Assembly (NCBI RefSeq): GCF_900129095.1
Contig: NZ_FQVA01000001.1
Location: forward strand, 930,001 to 994,000
Origin: Microbulbifer donghaiensis
GTDB taxonomy: Bacteria; Pseudomonadota; Gammaproteobacteria; Pseudomonadales; Cellvibrionaceae
DNA length: 64,000 bases
Reading direction: 5' to 3'
The position numbers and the translations under genes are program-made. The notes beneath the pieces are model-generated. The model worked only from the letters and a program-made list of their open reading frames with translations. It made no database searches and was not told the DNA's origin. Below, piece by piece: positions 15,870-26,000 of the stretch (positions within the stretch are counted from its first letter, which is position 1; each line of letters opens with the position of its first letter).

Positions 15870-18437
15870 ATGAGGTTTTGGACCCGCACACTGGCACTTG
15901 CGGCGCTGTGTGCACTGCTCGGTTGCAGCCAAGGGAAAGGCAGTTCGGACCACAGTCAGCCGAGTGACAGTGAAGCCGCTCCAACCCTATTCAGTATTTC
16001 CGGCACCGTAACAGCGGCCCGCTTCGCGGGAATTGATGCCGATACCAATGACGGGCAGGCCCCCGCCACCGGCAACAACGATGCACAGTCCGCCCAGGCG
16101 GCGGGCAATCCCAGTGTTTTGGGCGGCTTCGTCAGCGCCCAGGGATCCGGCGACTCAGGGCAGCGCTTCGCCAACAGCGCCGACAGCGAAGACTGGTTTC
16201 GCATCTCCGCCGCCCCGGGGCAAAGCGTGAATCTGCGCATCCACAAATTCGACGACAAAAGCCCCGCCGCGGTAGACCTGGACCTCTATCTCTACACTCC
16301 AGACGATACCAGCAATCCCGTCGCCTCCAGCACCGGCAACAGTGCCAGTGAGTCGATCGCCATTCCATCCCAGCGAGACTTCCTCCTGCGCGTCGTTGCC
16401 CAGTCCGGTATCAGCAACTACACACTGAAACTGGATACCGACAACAACGCCACCAACAGCCCCTCGGTCAGCCAGGAGTTCGTCCCGGGGGAACTGCTGA
16501 TCAAGTGGAAATCCCAACCGTCCGCACAGTGGCTGGACAGCAGAGGGCTGCGGTCGGTGCGCGGAAAAACTCCCCATAGAATTGCCAGCTATCGGCTCTC
16601 GCGCAGCGACTCCTCGCCAATTGACGCCGATATGGAATTCCTGCACCTGACTGCCAGCGAGACCTTGCGGAACAAGCTGCGTACCCTGGCAGCGGTCAAG
16701 AAACTGCAACGGGCTGACTTGGTGGAATGGGTGGAACCCAACTACCGCTACTACAGCACATTGACACCCAGCGACCGGCAGCATCACCTGCAGTGGCACT
16801 ACCGCCAGATTCAGCTGCCCCAGGCCTGGGACGTCACCACCGGCAGCGCGGATGTCATTGTCGCCGTGCTCGATACCGGCGTTTTCAGCGCACATCCGGA
16901 CATTCACGACAAGCTGGTGGCGGGATACGACTTCATCAGTGACTCGGCAGATGCGCGCGACGGCGATGGTATCGACAACGACCCGGAGGACCCCGGGGAC
17001 AAGGCCTTCCAGGATCGCAGCTCCTGGCACGGAACTCATGTCAGCGGCACTGTCGGTGCGGCCACCGACAATGTAACCGGTGTCAGCGGAGCGGGCTGGC
17101 AGACGCGAATCATGCCCCTGCGCGTCATCGGCACTTCCGGCGGCAGCAGCGCCGATATTGCCCAGGCAGTGCGCTATGCCGCTGGCCTCGCCAATGATTC
17201 CGGCACGCTGCCGGTCCGACGCGCGGACATTATCAATATGAGTTTTGGCGGTACCGGGCGCTCACAAGCACTGCAGGCGGCGATCGACGACGCCCGCGCC
17301 GCCGGTGTGATCGTGGTGGCCGCAGCGGGTAACGACAACGCTGAAACGGAGTTCTATCCCGCGGCCTTCAACGGCGTAGTGGCCGTCAGCGCCACCGACT
17401 ACAACCGCGACAAGGCCCCCTACTCCAATTTCGGCAGCTGGGTAGACGTGGCGGCGCCCGGCGGCGACATGAGCACCGATGGGAATGGCGACGGCTACGG
17501 CGATGGCATACTCAGCACCCACGTCAAAGAGGGCACATCCCCGTCGGCGACCTACAGCTTCCTGCAGGGCACCTCTATGGCAAGCCCCCATGTCGCGGGC
17601 GTGTTTGCGCTGATGAAAGGCACCAACCGACAGCTGTCGCCCCAGGATATTGACGCCCTGCTGGCGCAAGGCAGGCTGACTGAGGATATCGGCCAGACCG
17701 GCCGGGACAAACTGTTCGGCATGGGACTGATCGACGCCTATAAAGCCGTCCAGGCTGCGTCCGGTCCGATTACGGTACCGGTGGTGTCGGCCCAGCCGGA
17801 CAGCCTGAACTTTGGCAGCACTCACACGGCGCTCGAGGTGGAAATAAAAAACATCGGCGCCGACGGCGCCCGTATCGACGGCGACCCGGTCGCCGCCGTC
17901 GGCTGGATCAAAGCGATAGAGGCACTGGAAACCGACAGCAACGGCTTCGGCCGCTACCGCGTCAGCGTCGACCGAGCAGCCCTGCCGGACGGCAACTACT
18001 CCACCCAGCTCCGATTCCCAGTCGACGGATCCGGCGATTTCGAGCTGCCAGTAAACATGAAAGTAGGTGGCGCGGCGAGCGCAGCCGATGCCGGCTATCT
18101 CTATGTCCTCCTCCTCAGACCGGAGGCGGACAAGGACGGGGATGGATCCCCGGACATGAAAGTGGTGGCCGTGCAGGCAAAAGTTGCCAGCGGCGGCAAA
18201 TACAACTTTAACTTCGCCGGCGTACCCGCGGGCGAGTACCTGATTGCCGCCGGCTCGGATATCGATGGCGACGGCAAAATCTGCGGCCCTGGCGAGTCCT
18301 GCGCCGTTTTCCCGAGTCAGGATTTCGCCAGCCCCATCACGCTGCGAAAAAGCCTGGAGGGCCAGGACTTTGTCGTCGGTTACGACAATCCGATCGACAG
18401 CGGCGCGCAAAAGAACATGACAACGCAGGGTTTGTAG
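15870..18437 (+). CDS. Subtilisin-family (S8) serine protease lipoprotein
   Basis: 855 residues. A lipobox at residues 16-19 (LLGC) predicts lipidation on Cys19. A pre-peptidase-type beta domain covers about 85-190 (GDSGQRFANSADSEDWFRIS). A fervidolysin-like propeptide follows (FVPGELLIKWK to VEWVEPNYRYYS). The S8 catalytic domain has Asp335 (VAVLDTGVF), His387 (WHGTHVSG) and Ser569 (GTSMASPHVAG). The C-terminal 220 residues hold a beta domain and a calcium-like DxDxDG motif (DKDGDGSPDM, DIDGDGKICG). It is probably an outer-membrane-attached or surface protease for scavenging protein. It is preceded by a small hairpin at 15818-15840. Confidence 0.92.
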   Translation: MRFWTRTLALAALCALLGCSQGKGSSDHSQPSDSEAAPTLFSISGTVTAARFAGIDADTNDGQAPATGNNDAQSAQAAGNPSVLGGFVSAQGSGDSGQRFANSADSEDWFRISAAPGQSVNLRIHKFDDKSPAAVDLDLYLYTPDDTSNPVASSTGNSASESIAIPSQRDFLLRVVAQSGISNYTLKLDTDNNATNSPSVSQEFVPGELLIKWKSQPSAQWLDSRGLRSVRGKTPHRIASYRLSRSDSSPIDADMEFLHLTASETLRNKLRTLAAVKKLQRADLVEWVEPNYRYYSTLTPSDRQHHLQWHYRQIQLPQAWDVTTGSADVIVAVLDTGVFSAHPDIHDKLVAGYDFISDSADARDGDGIDNDPEDPGDKAFQDRSSWHGTHVSGTVGAATDNVTGVSGAGWQTRIMPLRVIGTSGGSSADIAQAVRYAAGLANDSGTLPVRRADIINMSFGGTGRSQALQAAIDDARAAGVIVVAAAGNDNAETEFYPAAFNGVVAVSATDYNRDKAPYSNFGSWVDVAAPGGDMSTDGNGDGYGDGILSTHVKEGTSPSATYSFLQGTSMASPHVAGVFALMKGTNRQLSPQDIDALLAQGRLTEDIGQTGRDKLFGMGLIDAYKAVQAASGPITVPVVSAQPDSLNFGSTHTALEVEIKNIGADGARIDGDPVAAVGWIKAIEALETDSNGFGRYRVSVDRAALPDGNYSTQLRFPVDGSGDFELPVNMKVGGAASAADAGYLYVLLLRPEADKDGDGSPDMKVVAVQAKVASGGKYNFNFAGVPAGEYLIAAGSDIDGDGKICGPGESCAVFPSQDFASPITLRKSLEGQDFVVGYDNPIDSGAQKNMTTQGL

Positions 18438-18694
18438 CCCGGCACTCTTCGACTAATTGCCATTTCTTTCCTCCAAGTCGGGGGACTAATAATCAGGCGC
18501 TTACCGGCGACAAACTGCGCGCCTGTCTGTTACTTCTTCCTAAACGATTATTTCCGCGACAGATTTGTTGAAACATCTGCTGTATGAACTACATATCTCT
18601 GTGCGGAACAAAATACCCGCCCTGAAACGGAATTTGGGAATAACTACCCGCACGACCAGAAAATCCAATAACGCCGAATAAGGATCTATCTCTC

Positions 18695-19759
18695 ATGCGC
18701 CTAAAACCTCTACTCCTGTTGCCGGTGGGGCTCATCACTGTGATGCCGGCCAGCGCTGCCGGGCCGGAAGATGGATATCTCGATTTAACGCCGTACATCA
18801 GCCGGGTGGATAAGGATCGCAATACCGAGCGCCAGGCCGGCGGTGTGCGCGCTGCCTACGGCTGGGGCTGGGAGGGGCCATGGTATTCGGAGGTACAGGT
18901 TTTTGGCGCCATACTGGAAACGGAGGATTTTTTCGAAACCGAGGAATTCACCGACCAGTCCGATTACTACATGTACGGCGCCGGCTTCGACATCGTGTAC
19001 AACTTCGGTGACAGGGATGGTTATACGCCGTACCTGCTGGCCGGTTTAGGTGCCGTTTACGACGACGTACTGCCGGACAAGGACGACTCCACCAATGCCT
19101 TTGTCAATGTCGCCGCCGGTATCACCACCCAGGAGATATCCCGGCGCGGTATCCGCCTGCGCAGCGAGATACGCTTCATGCACGACCGTTTTGAAAGCGG
19201 CATGAATGACTGGCAACTGGCCTTCGGCATCAGTATTCCCCTGCGCTGCCCGCCCACCCCACCGCCGACCATCGCCGCTGCACCGCCGCCGCAGGAAGTT
19301 CGCGCCCCGGTCGAAGTCCAGACGCTCGACTCCGACGGCGACGGCGTGTTCGACCGCGACGACCGCTGTCCCGATACGCTGCCAGGTGCGCAGGTCGACA
19401 GCGACGGCTGCGTGATCGCCAACCAGGTCATCAAGCTGGAGAATATTCAATTCGAAACCAACTCCGCCACGCTGACACCATCGGCGCAGGACGCACTGCT
19501 CCAGGTTGTCCGCTCGCTGCGCAACCAGCCGAGCAGCGCAATCGAAATTGCCGGCCACACCGACAGCCAGGGCAATGCCAACTACAACCTGAGACTTTCG
19601 CAGAGCAGGGCCAGCGCGGTTCGCGCCTTTATGGTCAGCAATGGAATCAATGCCGCGCGACTGTCGGCCAACGGCTACGGCGAGCAGCAGCCGATCGCCC
19701 CCAATGACACACCGAGCGGGCGCGCGCAGAACCGGCGCGTGGAAATGCGCTTCCGTTAA
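18695..19759 (+). CDS. OmpA-family outer membrane protein with TSP3-type repeat
   Basis: 354 residues with a signal peptide (residues 1-21). Residues 22-185 form a beta-barrel-like domain (YMYGAGFDIVYNFGDRDGY, YTPYLLAGLGAVYDD, RLRSEIRFMHDRF). A Pro-rich linker leads to a calcium-binding thrombospondin type 3-like repeat (DSDGDGVFDRDDRCPD). The C-terminal OmpA domain binds peptidoglycan (GHTDSQGNANYNLRLSQSRA, NRRVEMRF). The plan resembles OprF-like proteins. It should tie the outer membrane to the cell wall. The intergenic region before it (18438-18694) shows no obvious regulatory repeat. Confidence 0.9.
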   Translation: MRLKPLLLLPVGLITVMPASAAGPEDGYLDLTPYISRVDKDRNTERQAGGVRAAYGWGWEGPWYSEVQVFGAILETEDFFETEEFTDQSDYYMYGAGFDIVYNFGDRDGYTPYLLAGLGAVYDDVLPDKDDSTNAFVNVAAGITTQEISRRGIRLRSEIRFMHDRFESGMNDWQLAFGISIPLRCPPTPPPTIAAAPPPQEVRAPVEVQTLDSDGDGVFDRDDRCPDTLPGAQVDSDGCVIANQVIKLENIQFETNSATLTPSAQDALLQVVRSLRNQPSSAIEIAGHTDSQGNANYNLRLSQSRASAVRAFMVSNGINAARLSANGYGEQQPIAPNDTPSGRAQNRRVEMRFR

Positions 19760-19785
19760 TTGACAGATAGCACTCGCTGAGAAAG

Positions 19786-19808
19786 GGCCCGGCAATGCCG
19801 GGTCTTTT
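19786..19808 (+). terminator. Terminator after the OmpA-family gene
   Basis: A 6-bp stem CCCGGC/GCCGGG with a 3-base loop (19788-19802) followed by TCTTTTC. It begins 27 bases past the stop codon. Confidence 0.65.
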
Positions 19809-20254
19809 CGTTCCCTCCCCTGCACTGCCCCGGTGCAAAAAATCAGTTCTCGATTGGACAAAGTGCAGCTCTTGGTCTACCCAGTCCACAGAATCTGTGG
19901 ATATCTCTGTGCACAAAGACCAGGGAATTGCCGCCAGAGCCCATGACACCGTTGTGACCCTTTTATGAAGAAAATTTAACCAAGGAAAGAAGTGGTTAAA
20001 AATCAATAAGTTACAACATCTAATAAATTGACATTGACAACAAATACCGCTAACTGCCGCGTGTCTTCGGATGAAATTTGGCTGTGGAAAGAGAATTGCG
20101 GTAAGGCGGCAAAGTGTGCATGACAGGTGGAGGCGAGTCCCCTTCGCCCGGTGCCGGTTAGCGGTTACTCCCACTTGTTTACCAACGAGCCGCGAGCGCC
20201 AGCAACAACGCGGGCCTAACGTTCACCAGACAACGCGAGCATTGCACTAACTTC
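19809..20254. other. Gene-free, AT-richer intergenic stretch
   Basis: No credible coding region, RNA gene or repeat was seen here. Bases 19960-20060 are clearly richer in A and T than the surroundings and contain two abutting TTGACA hexamers (20028-20039). There is no convincing -10 box at the right distance. The stretch separates the OmpA-family gene from the duplicated regulatory region upstream of the amide hydrolase. Confidence 0.5.
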
Positions 20255-20615
20255 TCGGATCCAGCACTGCGTATCGCCGAAAGGCAAGATCCCGCCCCTC
20301 TGGCAGTTGTCCGATAACCGGAAAATCCTTGGCTCTGTATCGAAAACAATCCTGTTTTAACCGGCTAGAGCGATGGTTACGTCATCTCGCAGATGGATTC
20401 CGCCGGTACTGAAGCCGAGTGGGTTGAGATTGCGGGATTTGATCACAGTGCTCCGCGAGAATTATACTGCTCGGAATATACTTATGCGTATAATTCCTTG
20501 AGAACAAAGCTGGCCAGGAAGGCGAGTGCGACGGATGACTGCTTTCAGGCCCTCGGTCTCTCAGAAATGAAAGGGCATTGACGCAGGTAAACAGTCATGA
20601 CTGACCGGAGAAGAG
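20255..20615 (+). repeat. Duplicated promoter/leader region, copy 1 (upstream of amide hydrolase)
   Basis: This stretch aligns along about 350 bases with 21995-22345, the promoter and leader of the TetR gene. Shared blocks include TTGTCCGAT, CGGAAAATCCT, GAGATTGCGGAAT/GAGATTGCGGGAT, GAATTATAC, TATACTTAT, GTATAATTC and CCAGGAAG. A 62-codon open frame inside it (20393-20581) corresponds to the untranslated or 5' region of the TetR gene and ends at a stop. I read it as a relic, not a gene. Similarity fades just after 20600, before the hydrolase start at 20724. Confidence 0.8.
20459..20496. promoter_or_regulatory. Predicted TetR operator and promoter, copy 1
   Basis: GAATTATAC (20459-20467) and GTATAATTC (20488-20496) form a 9-bp inverted repeat around a 20-base spacer. 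Within it TATAC-N6-GTATA is perfect at 20477-20492, and a degraded second copy lies just before (TATAC-N6-GAATA). The right arm also contains TATAAT, a fit to a -10 box. The same structure with the same spacer lies upstream of the TetR gene. Confidence 0.65.
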
Positions 20616-20723
20616 ACAACGCCAACCGCAAGCCCGAAAACCTTGCTTGTGGGGCTGGCTGGAATTTCCCGTCATGCATGCTCACCAACCACTGCAAGAT
20701 CAATCAAAGCCAGGTTAACTAGT

Positions 20724-21809
20724 ATGAAAAAAGTCCTGCTCCCCCTCTGCCTGAGCACAACCGCGGCAATAAGTACCACTCACGCCTGCACCACCTGGGT
20801 TGCCGACACGGACTACGGCGTCACAGTGACCCGCAGCGTGGACTGGGATTCCAAACTCGGGGCCATTGCCCATGTCTACCCAAAAGGCACACAACTGGAA
20901 ACCGTAGCCGTGCCCGGCTATGCCAAGCCCGCCAAGTGGACCAGCAAATATCAAACCCTCGCTATCGAGGAATATGTACTCTTCCAGGGCGTCGCGGTAA
21001 CCGCCATCAACATGGAGGCCGGACTGAGTGCCAACGGCCAGTACCTGGACGACTCCAAGCCGTTCCTGCAGGAGCATAAGGACTCCGGTGCCAGCGCCGT
21101 CGCCCTAATGAATGCAACGACCTATATCGCCAGCAACTTTGCCACCGCCACCGAAGTCAAAGAGGCATTTGAGAAAAACCAGTTCCAGATTGCCTGGGGC
21201 GCCGGTCTGGCCGGAGCCCAGCACGGGGCCCACTTCTCTGTCCAGGACAAAGAGGGCAACAAGCTGCTGATTCAATTGAACAGAGGCGGTGAACAGCGTC
21301 TGTACTACAACGACGCAGACCTGCGCTCCATGACAAATTCTCCCCTGCAGCAATACCAGCGGGAATATGTGTCCCAACTGGACATGAGCAAACCGGAAAC
21401 ACTCAGCAAGCTCAATGCCGATATTTCTCCCAAAGATCGCAATGCCCGCATGTTGTTCATGTCCGACAAGGTGAAGCTGAAAGGCCAGCAACTGACCTGG
21501 GCGCAAACCGAAGGTAAAGTGCTCGGCGTGTTCGACGCTGCCGTACTGGTACCCCAGGACGTGGTTGAAGTGGAAACCGGCGGTATCTACCCGACCTGGG
21601 TCAGCTATGTGTACAACCTTGAAACGGGCAGTTTCAAACTGCGCGACCACGACACCTATGACAGCATCCGCTTCAACTTTGCCGATGTCGCCAAGTTCAA
21701 AAAGCCCATGTGTGCCGACCTGCCCAAACAGGCCGGTGCCGGAAAAGGCACCGCCCTGTGGAGCAGCTGCGATAAGGTTATTCCCAAACTCACCGTTGCC
21801 GATCACTGA
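20724..21809 (+). CDS. Periplasmic choloylglycine hydrolase-family (Ntn) amide hydrolase
   Basis: 361 residues from ATG 20724. The signal peptide (LLPLCLSTTAAISTTHA) ends directly before CTTWVAD, so export would expose Cys as the N-terminal nucleophile of an Ntn hydrolase. Family features are TRSVDWDSKLG, NMEAGLSANGQYLDD, GAHFSVQDKEGN and NSPLQQY. Members are bile salt hydrolases, penicillin V acylases and, among Gram-negative exported forms, acyl-homoserine lactone acylases. The likely reaction is cleavage of an N-acyl amide in the periplasm. A duplicated TetR-type operator in front ties it to the carboxylase/ligase operon downstream. Confidence 0.88.
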   Translation: MKKVLLPLCLSTTAAISTTHACTTWVADTDYGVTVTRSVDWDSKLGAIAHVYPKGTQLETVAVPGYAKPAKWTSKYQTLAIEEYVLFQGVAVTAINMEAGLSANGQYLDDSKPFLQEHKDSGASAVALMNATTYIASNFATATEVKEAFEKNQFQIAWGAGLAGAQHGAHFSVQDKEGNKLLIQLNRGGEQRLYYNDADLRSMTNSPLQQYQREYVSQLDMSKPETLSKLNADISPKDRNARMLFMSDKVKLKGQQLTWAQTEGKVLGVFDAAVLVPQDVVEVETGGIYPTWVSYVYNLETGSFKLRDHDTYDSIRFNFADVAKFKKPMCADLPKQAGAGKGTALWSSCDKVIPKLTVADH

Positions 21810-21826
21810 GGTCGGACAGCCTCCAA

Positions 21827-21852
21827 AATGCCGCAGCACAGCCTGCGGCATT
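21827..21852 (+). terminator. Likely terminator after the amide hydrolase
   Basis: A perfect 9-bp stem AATGCCGCA/TGCGGCATT with an 8-base loop begins 17 bases after the stop. The T-rich tail is weak (ATTTGG), so termination may be partial. Confidence 0.5.
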
Positions 21853-21994
21853 ATTTGGCAGTGTGGCCGCTACTCGCGTTGCGATGCGCAAAATGTCTCT
21901 TTGCGACCTCCTTCCGCATGGCATCCATGCGCAGCCTTGAACTCGCCAATACTGTGCTCACCGTAACGCGGGCGTGGCCACGCACTCGCCGAGC

Positions 21995-22345
21995 CAAGCA
22001 CTGCTATCGCTGCAAGGCGCCTCCCCCGCTCATCCAGCCGTTGTCCGATCATCGGAAAATCCTGACTTTGCAATCGAATACAGTCCGCTTTATAGCTGGC
22101 AAGGGCGACGGTCAGTTGCACCCGCAGTTGGATTCCAGGCCGGTAGTGGAGCCAGTTCGGCTGAGATTGCGGAATCTGCGCATTACGCGCCCGAAGAATT
22201 ATACCCATCGGTATATACTTATTAGTATAATTCTCTGAGATCACAGGTGGCCAGGAAGCCGGGTGCGACGAATGACCACTTTCAGGTCTCCGGTTTCCCC
22301 GAGAACAGAAAGGACTTTGACGTGAGCAAACAACTACAACGTAGC
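21995..22345 (+). repeat. Duplicated promoter/leader region, copy 2 (TetR gene)
   Basis: Partner of the copy at 20255-20615. It holds the promoter, the leader and the first bases of the TetR gene. The alignment continues through CCAGGAAG(C/G)CGxGTGCGAC and the AAAGG-type ribosome site, then stops. Bases 21860-21995 before it show no feature I can name. Confidence 0.8.
22196..22233. promoter_or_regulatory. Predicted TetR operator and promoter, copy 2
   Basis: GAATTATAC (22196-22204) and GTATAATTC (22225-22233) enclose 20 bases. Two perfect TATAC-N6-GTATA palindromes overlap here, at 22200-22215 and 22214-22229. TATAAT at 22226-22231 fits a -10 box, so a bound repressor would cover the promoter. 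Autoregulation by the adjacent TetR protein is inferred. Confidence 0.68.
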
Positions 22346-22993
22346 GGAAAAACCGATAGCGAAGCCGTGGAAATTGGACTGCGTGGCGCAGTGGTGCGCG
22401 ATCCGAGCCAGCGAGAAGCGCAGCGTCAAAGGGCCCTGATCGCTGCCGCCAGCGTGTTCGCGCGCCAGGGTTACGAAGCCGCGACGATGAATGATATTGC
22501 CAAGGAGTTCGGGGTCAGCAAAGGCGTCCTCTACTACCAGTTCCGCAGCAAGCAAGAGCTGATCATGGAAACACGGAGGGCGGCATCCGGCAGGGCTGCT
22601 GATCGCCTGGAGGAGATTGTGAAAAGGCCTCTGCCCGCCCTGGAGCGAATGAGGCAGGCCCTGAATGATCTGATCGCAATGAACTTTGATGAGCTTGCGC
22701 GGCACGTCATTCTGACCTCCCTGCGGTTTGGATTGGATCAGGAGTACGTGGACCAGATACGCGCGGTTGAACGCCGCTATGAGCAACTTTTGATTGCGCT
22801 ACTCGAGGAAGGAATGGCTGAGGGTGCTTTCGTGAAAGCCGATTCCAAACTGACGGCATTTACTTTGATAGGCGCAGCCATGGCACCTGCCACGTGGTAT
22901 CACCCCGATGGGCAACTTAGCGAAGCTGAGATCATTGACGGCCTCACAACACAATTACTTCGCAGTATCACGCCATCGGTGGTTGTCGACTGA
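22322..22993 (+). CDS. TetR-family transcriptional regulator
   Basis: About 223 residues from GTG 22322, which has AAGGA eight bases upstream. A GTG at 22247 would add 25 residues encoded by the duplicated leader and is less likely. The TetR helix-turn-helix is clear (ALIAAASVFARQGYEAATMNDIAKEFGVSKGVLYYQFRSKQEL, about residues 38-82). The ligand domain follows and ends with a WYHPDGQLS motif common in regulators of acyl-CoA metabolism. It leads an operon with the carboxylase and CoA ligase genes. The effector may be an acyl-CoA or the freed acid. Confidence 0.88.
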   Translation: MSKQLQRSGKTDSEAVEIGLRGAVVRDPSQREAQRQRALIAAASVFARQGYEAATMNDIAKEFGVSKGVLYYQFRSKQELIMETRRAASGRAADRLEEIVKRPLPALERMRQALNDLIAMNFDELARHVILTSLRFGLDQEYVDQIRAVERRYEQLLIALLEEGMAEGAFVKADSKLTAFTLIGAAMAPATWYHPDGQLSEAEIIDGLTTQLLRSITPSVVVD

Positions 22994-23053
22994 GCGGGTA
23001 ATAGCCGGGAAGTGCCCGGCAGCAAAGACGCGTGACAAGACAGGGGTAAACTG

Positions 23054-26000
23054 ATGGAAAGGATCTTAATTGCCAATCGGGGCGAAATCGCGATTCGCAT
23101 TGTGCGGGCGGCGCGACAATTAGGTATAGCGACGGTTGCGGTGAGTGCGAAGGACGATGTGAATTCCCTGCACTTCCGCTATGCCGATCAATCGTGTGAA
23201 TTGCCACGGGAGGGTGCCGCTGCCTACCTCGATCAGCAGGCGCTGATTGACGTTGCCCTAAAGACCGGGTGTACGGCTGTACACCCGGGTTATGGTTTTT
23301 TGAGTGAGAATGCTGACTTTGCCCGGCGTTGCGCCGCTGCAGGCATCCGCTTTATCGGACCGGCGCCGGAGATTCTCGACCTGTTTGGCAGCAAGGTAAA
23401 GGCATTGCAGCTGGCCAGCGAAGTCGGCGTCCCGGTTATGCCGGGCACATCAGAGCCCACCAGTCTTGAAGCAGCGCGAGCCTTTGCGGAGGAGCATGGT
23501 GCCGTCATGCTTAAAGCGCTGGCTGGTGGCGGTGGCCGGGGGATGCGCGTTGTTCTCGATCCGCGCGAGCTGGAAGAGGCCTACGAACGTTGCCGTTCCG
23601 AGGCATTGCAGGCATTTGGCAATGGCGACCTGTATGTTGAAAAACTGCTGGTGAAGGCTCGCCATATTGAAGTGCAGGTTGTCGGAGATGGTTCAGGCAA
23701 GGTTTGCCATCTTTGGGAGCGCGATTGTACGGTCCAACGCCGCCATCAGAAGTTGCTTGAGATAGCTCCCAGCCCGACCCTGGACAGCAGTCTGCGCGAT
23801 CGGATTCTCGACGCTGCTCTCCGCCTGGCGTCACACGTCAATTACGACAATATCGGCACCTTTGAATTTCTCGTTTCGGACGACAGTTTCTGGTTCATGG
23901 AGGCGAACCCGCGCCTGCAGGTTGAGCATACCGTGACCGAAGAAGTTACCGGGGTAGATCTGGTTCAGACTCAGATCCGCATTGCATCGGGATTTTCCCT
24001 GGGGGACCTTGGATTACAGCAGCCTCCTGCGCTCAACGGCTTTGCCATACAGGCAAGAGTCAACCTCGAGGAGATAGCTGCCGATGGAACCACTATACCG
24101 AAGGCCGGATTACTCCGGGCGTTTGCACCACCGTCAGGCCCGGGAATCCGGGTGGACACCTATGGTTACAGCGGTTATCAAACCAGCCTCCGCTATGACT
24201 CCCTGATTGCCAAAGTAATTGCCCGGGGCACTGATTTTTTACAGGCCATCGGCAAGGTGGCAGGCGCCCTCGGCGAATTCCATATCGCGAATATTCCCAC
24301 CAACATGCCCCTGCTTCGCGCGGTACTCGGGCATCCGGTGTTTATGAATGGTGACTACAGTACTTCTTTCATCTCTGACTACAGCAAAGAGTTACAGGAG
24401 TGCATTGGCAGCCAGACGAATATTACCCCCCCGGTGACTTTGCACAGCGATCAGGATTCCAGTGCACCTTCTGAGGTGGCGGCTGACCTGCCCGAAGACT
24501 ACGATCCGGCGCATGCGATCTTCACGCCGATGGAAGGCTTCGTACTTTCCGTGGAAGTGGCAGTTGGCGATGAGGTGTGCCAGGGCGATGCCCTGATGGT
24601 GATCGAGGCCATGAAAATGGAACACCTGGTGCGGGCGGAGCACGATGGTGTTGTCACTGCAATCTGCGCCAATACCGGCGAGGCCATCAAGGATAAAAGC
24701 CTGCTGTTGGTGGTTGAGCCCAGTGATTCCATCGAACGCTCTGGTAGCCGCAGGCAAACTGCCGCAGACGAGGAACAGGACTGGAGCGCGGAAGTCGAGG
24801 AGATCAATCAGCGTCTGCGACTGGCCTATGAGATGGGCGGCCCGGACAAGGTTGCCAAGCAAAAAGCGAAAGGCAAACTGACAGCCCGCGAGCGTATTGT
24901 TGCCCTGGCGGATGAGGGCAGCTTCACCGAGATCGGTGCCCTGACCGGTTTCAGCGAGTATGACGAAAACGGCAAGCTGATTTCCCTGCAGCCGGCCAAC
25001 TTTATCGCGGGACTGGCCAGTATCGCCGGGCAACGGGTCACCCTCGGTGTAGACGATTTCACCCTGAGAGCCGGTTCCGGTGATTCCGCTATCCATGAAA
25101 AGCAAATCTTCCTTGAGAACTATGCGCGCGAGATGCGCCTGCCGGTAGTGCGCCTGTTGGACGGTGCGTCTGGCGGCGGCAGTGTGAAGCTGGCGATGGA
25201 AAAAGGCTTTCACTATGTGCCCGTTAACCCGGGCTGGGATGCCGTGGTTGAAAACCTGTCCCTGGTCCCGGTGATATCTGCCTGCCTCGGCCCAACGGTT
25301 GGGCTAGGGGCGGCAAGATTGGTCATGTCCCACTTCGCCATCATGGTGCGCGGAACCAGCCAGGTATTCAGCGCCGGCCCCCCCATCGTCAAGGGCAGTA
25401 CCGGTGAGGCTGTCAGCGCCGCTGAACTTGGCGGTGCCGATGTCCATGCGGACAACGGCATCGTGGAACGTATCGTTGATTCCGAGGCGGAAGCCTTCGA
25501 GGCCATTCGCACCTTCCTCTCCTATCTGCCGAGAAATGTCGATGAACTGCCGGCACGTACTGAGTGTACCGATCCGGTAGATCGTCGCGATGACAGGCTG
25601 TTGCAAGCCGTCCCCCACAACGAGAGAAAACCGTACGATGTGCAGGTGATCCTGCAGTCCATTTTCGATCAGGGTTCCCTGTTTACCTACGCCGAATACG
25701 GCGGCTCCACCATAACCGCGCTGGCACGTCTCGATGGCTACCCCGTGGGTGTTCTGGCGAGCAATCCTTTCAAGGGCGCGACCATGTCCGTCGAAGGCGC
25801 TCAGGCTCTCACCCGCTTTATCGACCTGTGCGAGACTTTCCATTTGCCTATCGTCAGCCTGACCGACCAGGGCGGGGTTTCTATCGGTTCCGCGGCAGAA
25901 AAGCTCGGCACCATTCGCCACGGTGTGCGCGCCATTTCCGCCGTCTACCAGGCCAGGGTTCCCCAGGCCGAGGTAATTTTGCGCAGGGTCTTTGGCGTTG

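Noticed and set aside
20028..20039. Two abutting TTGACA hexamers as a promoter
   Set aside because: No -10 box at a suitable distance and no gene start nearby.
20393..20581. A 62-codon open frame upstream of the amide hydrolase
   Set aside because: It lies wholly inside the duplicated TetR promoter/leader region and corresponds to leader sequence there. It is a relic, not a gene.
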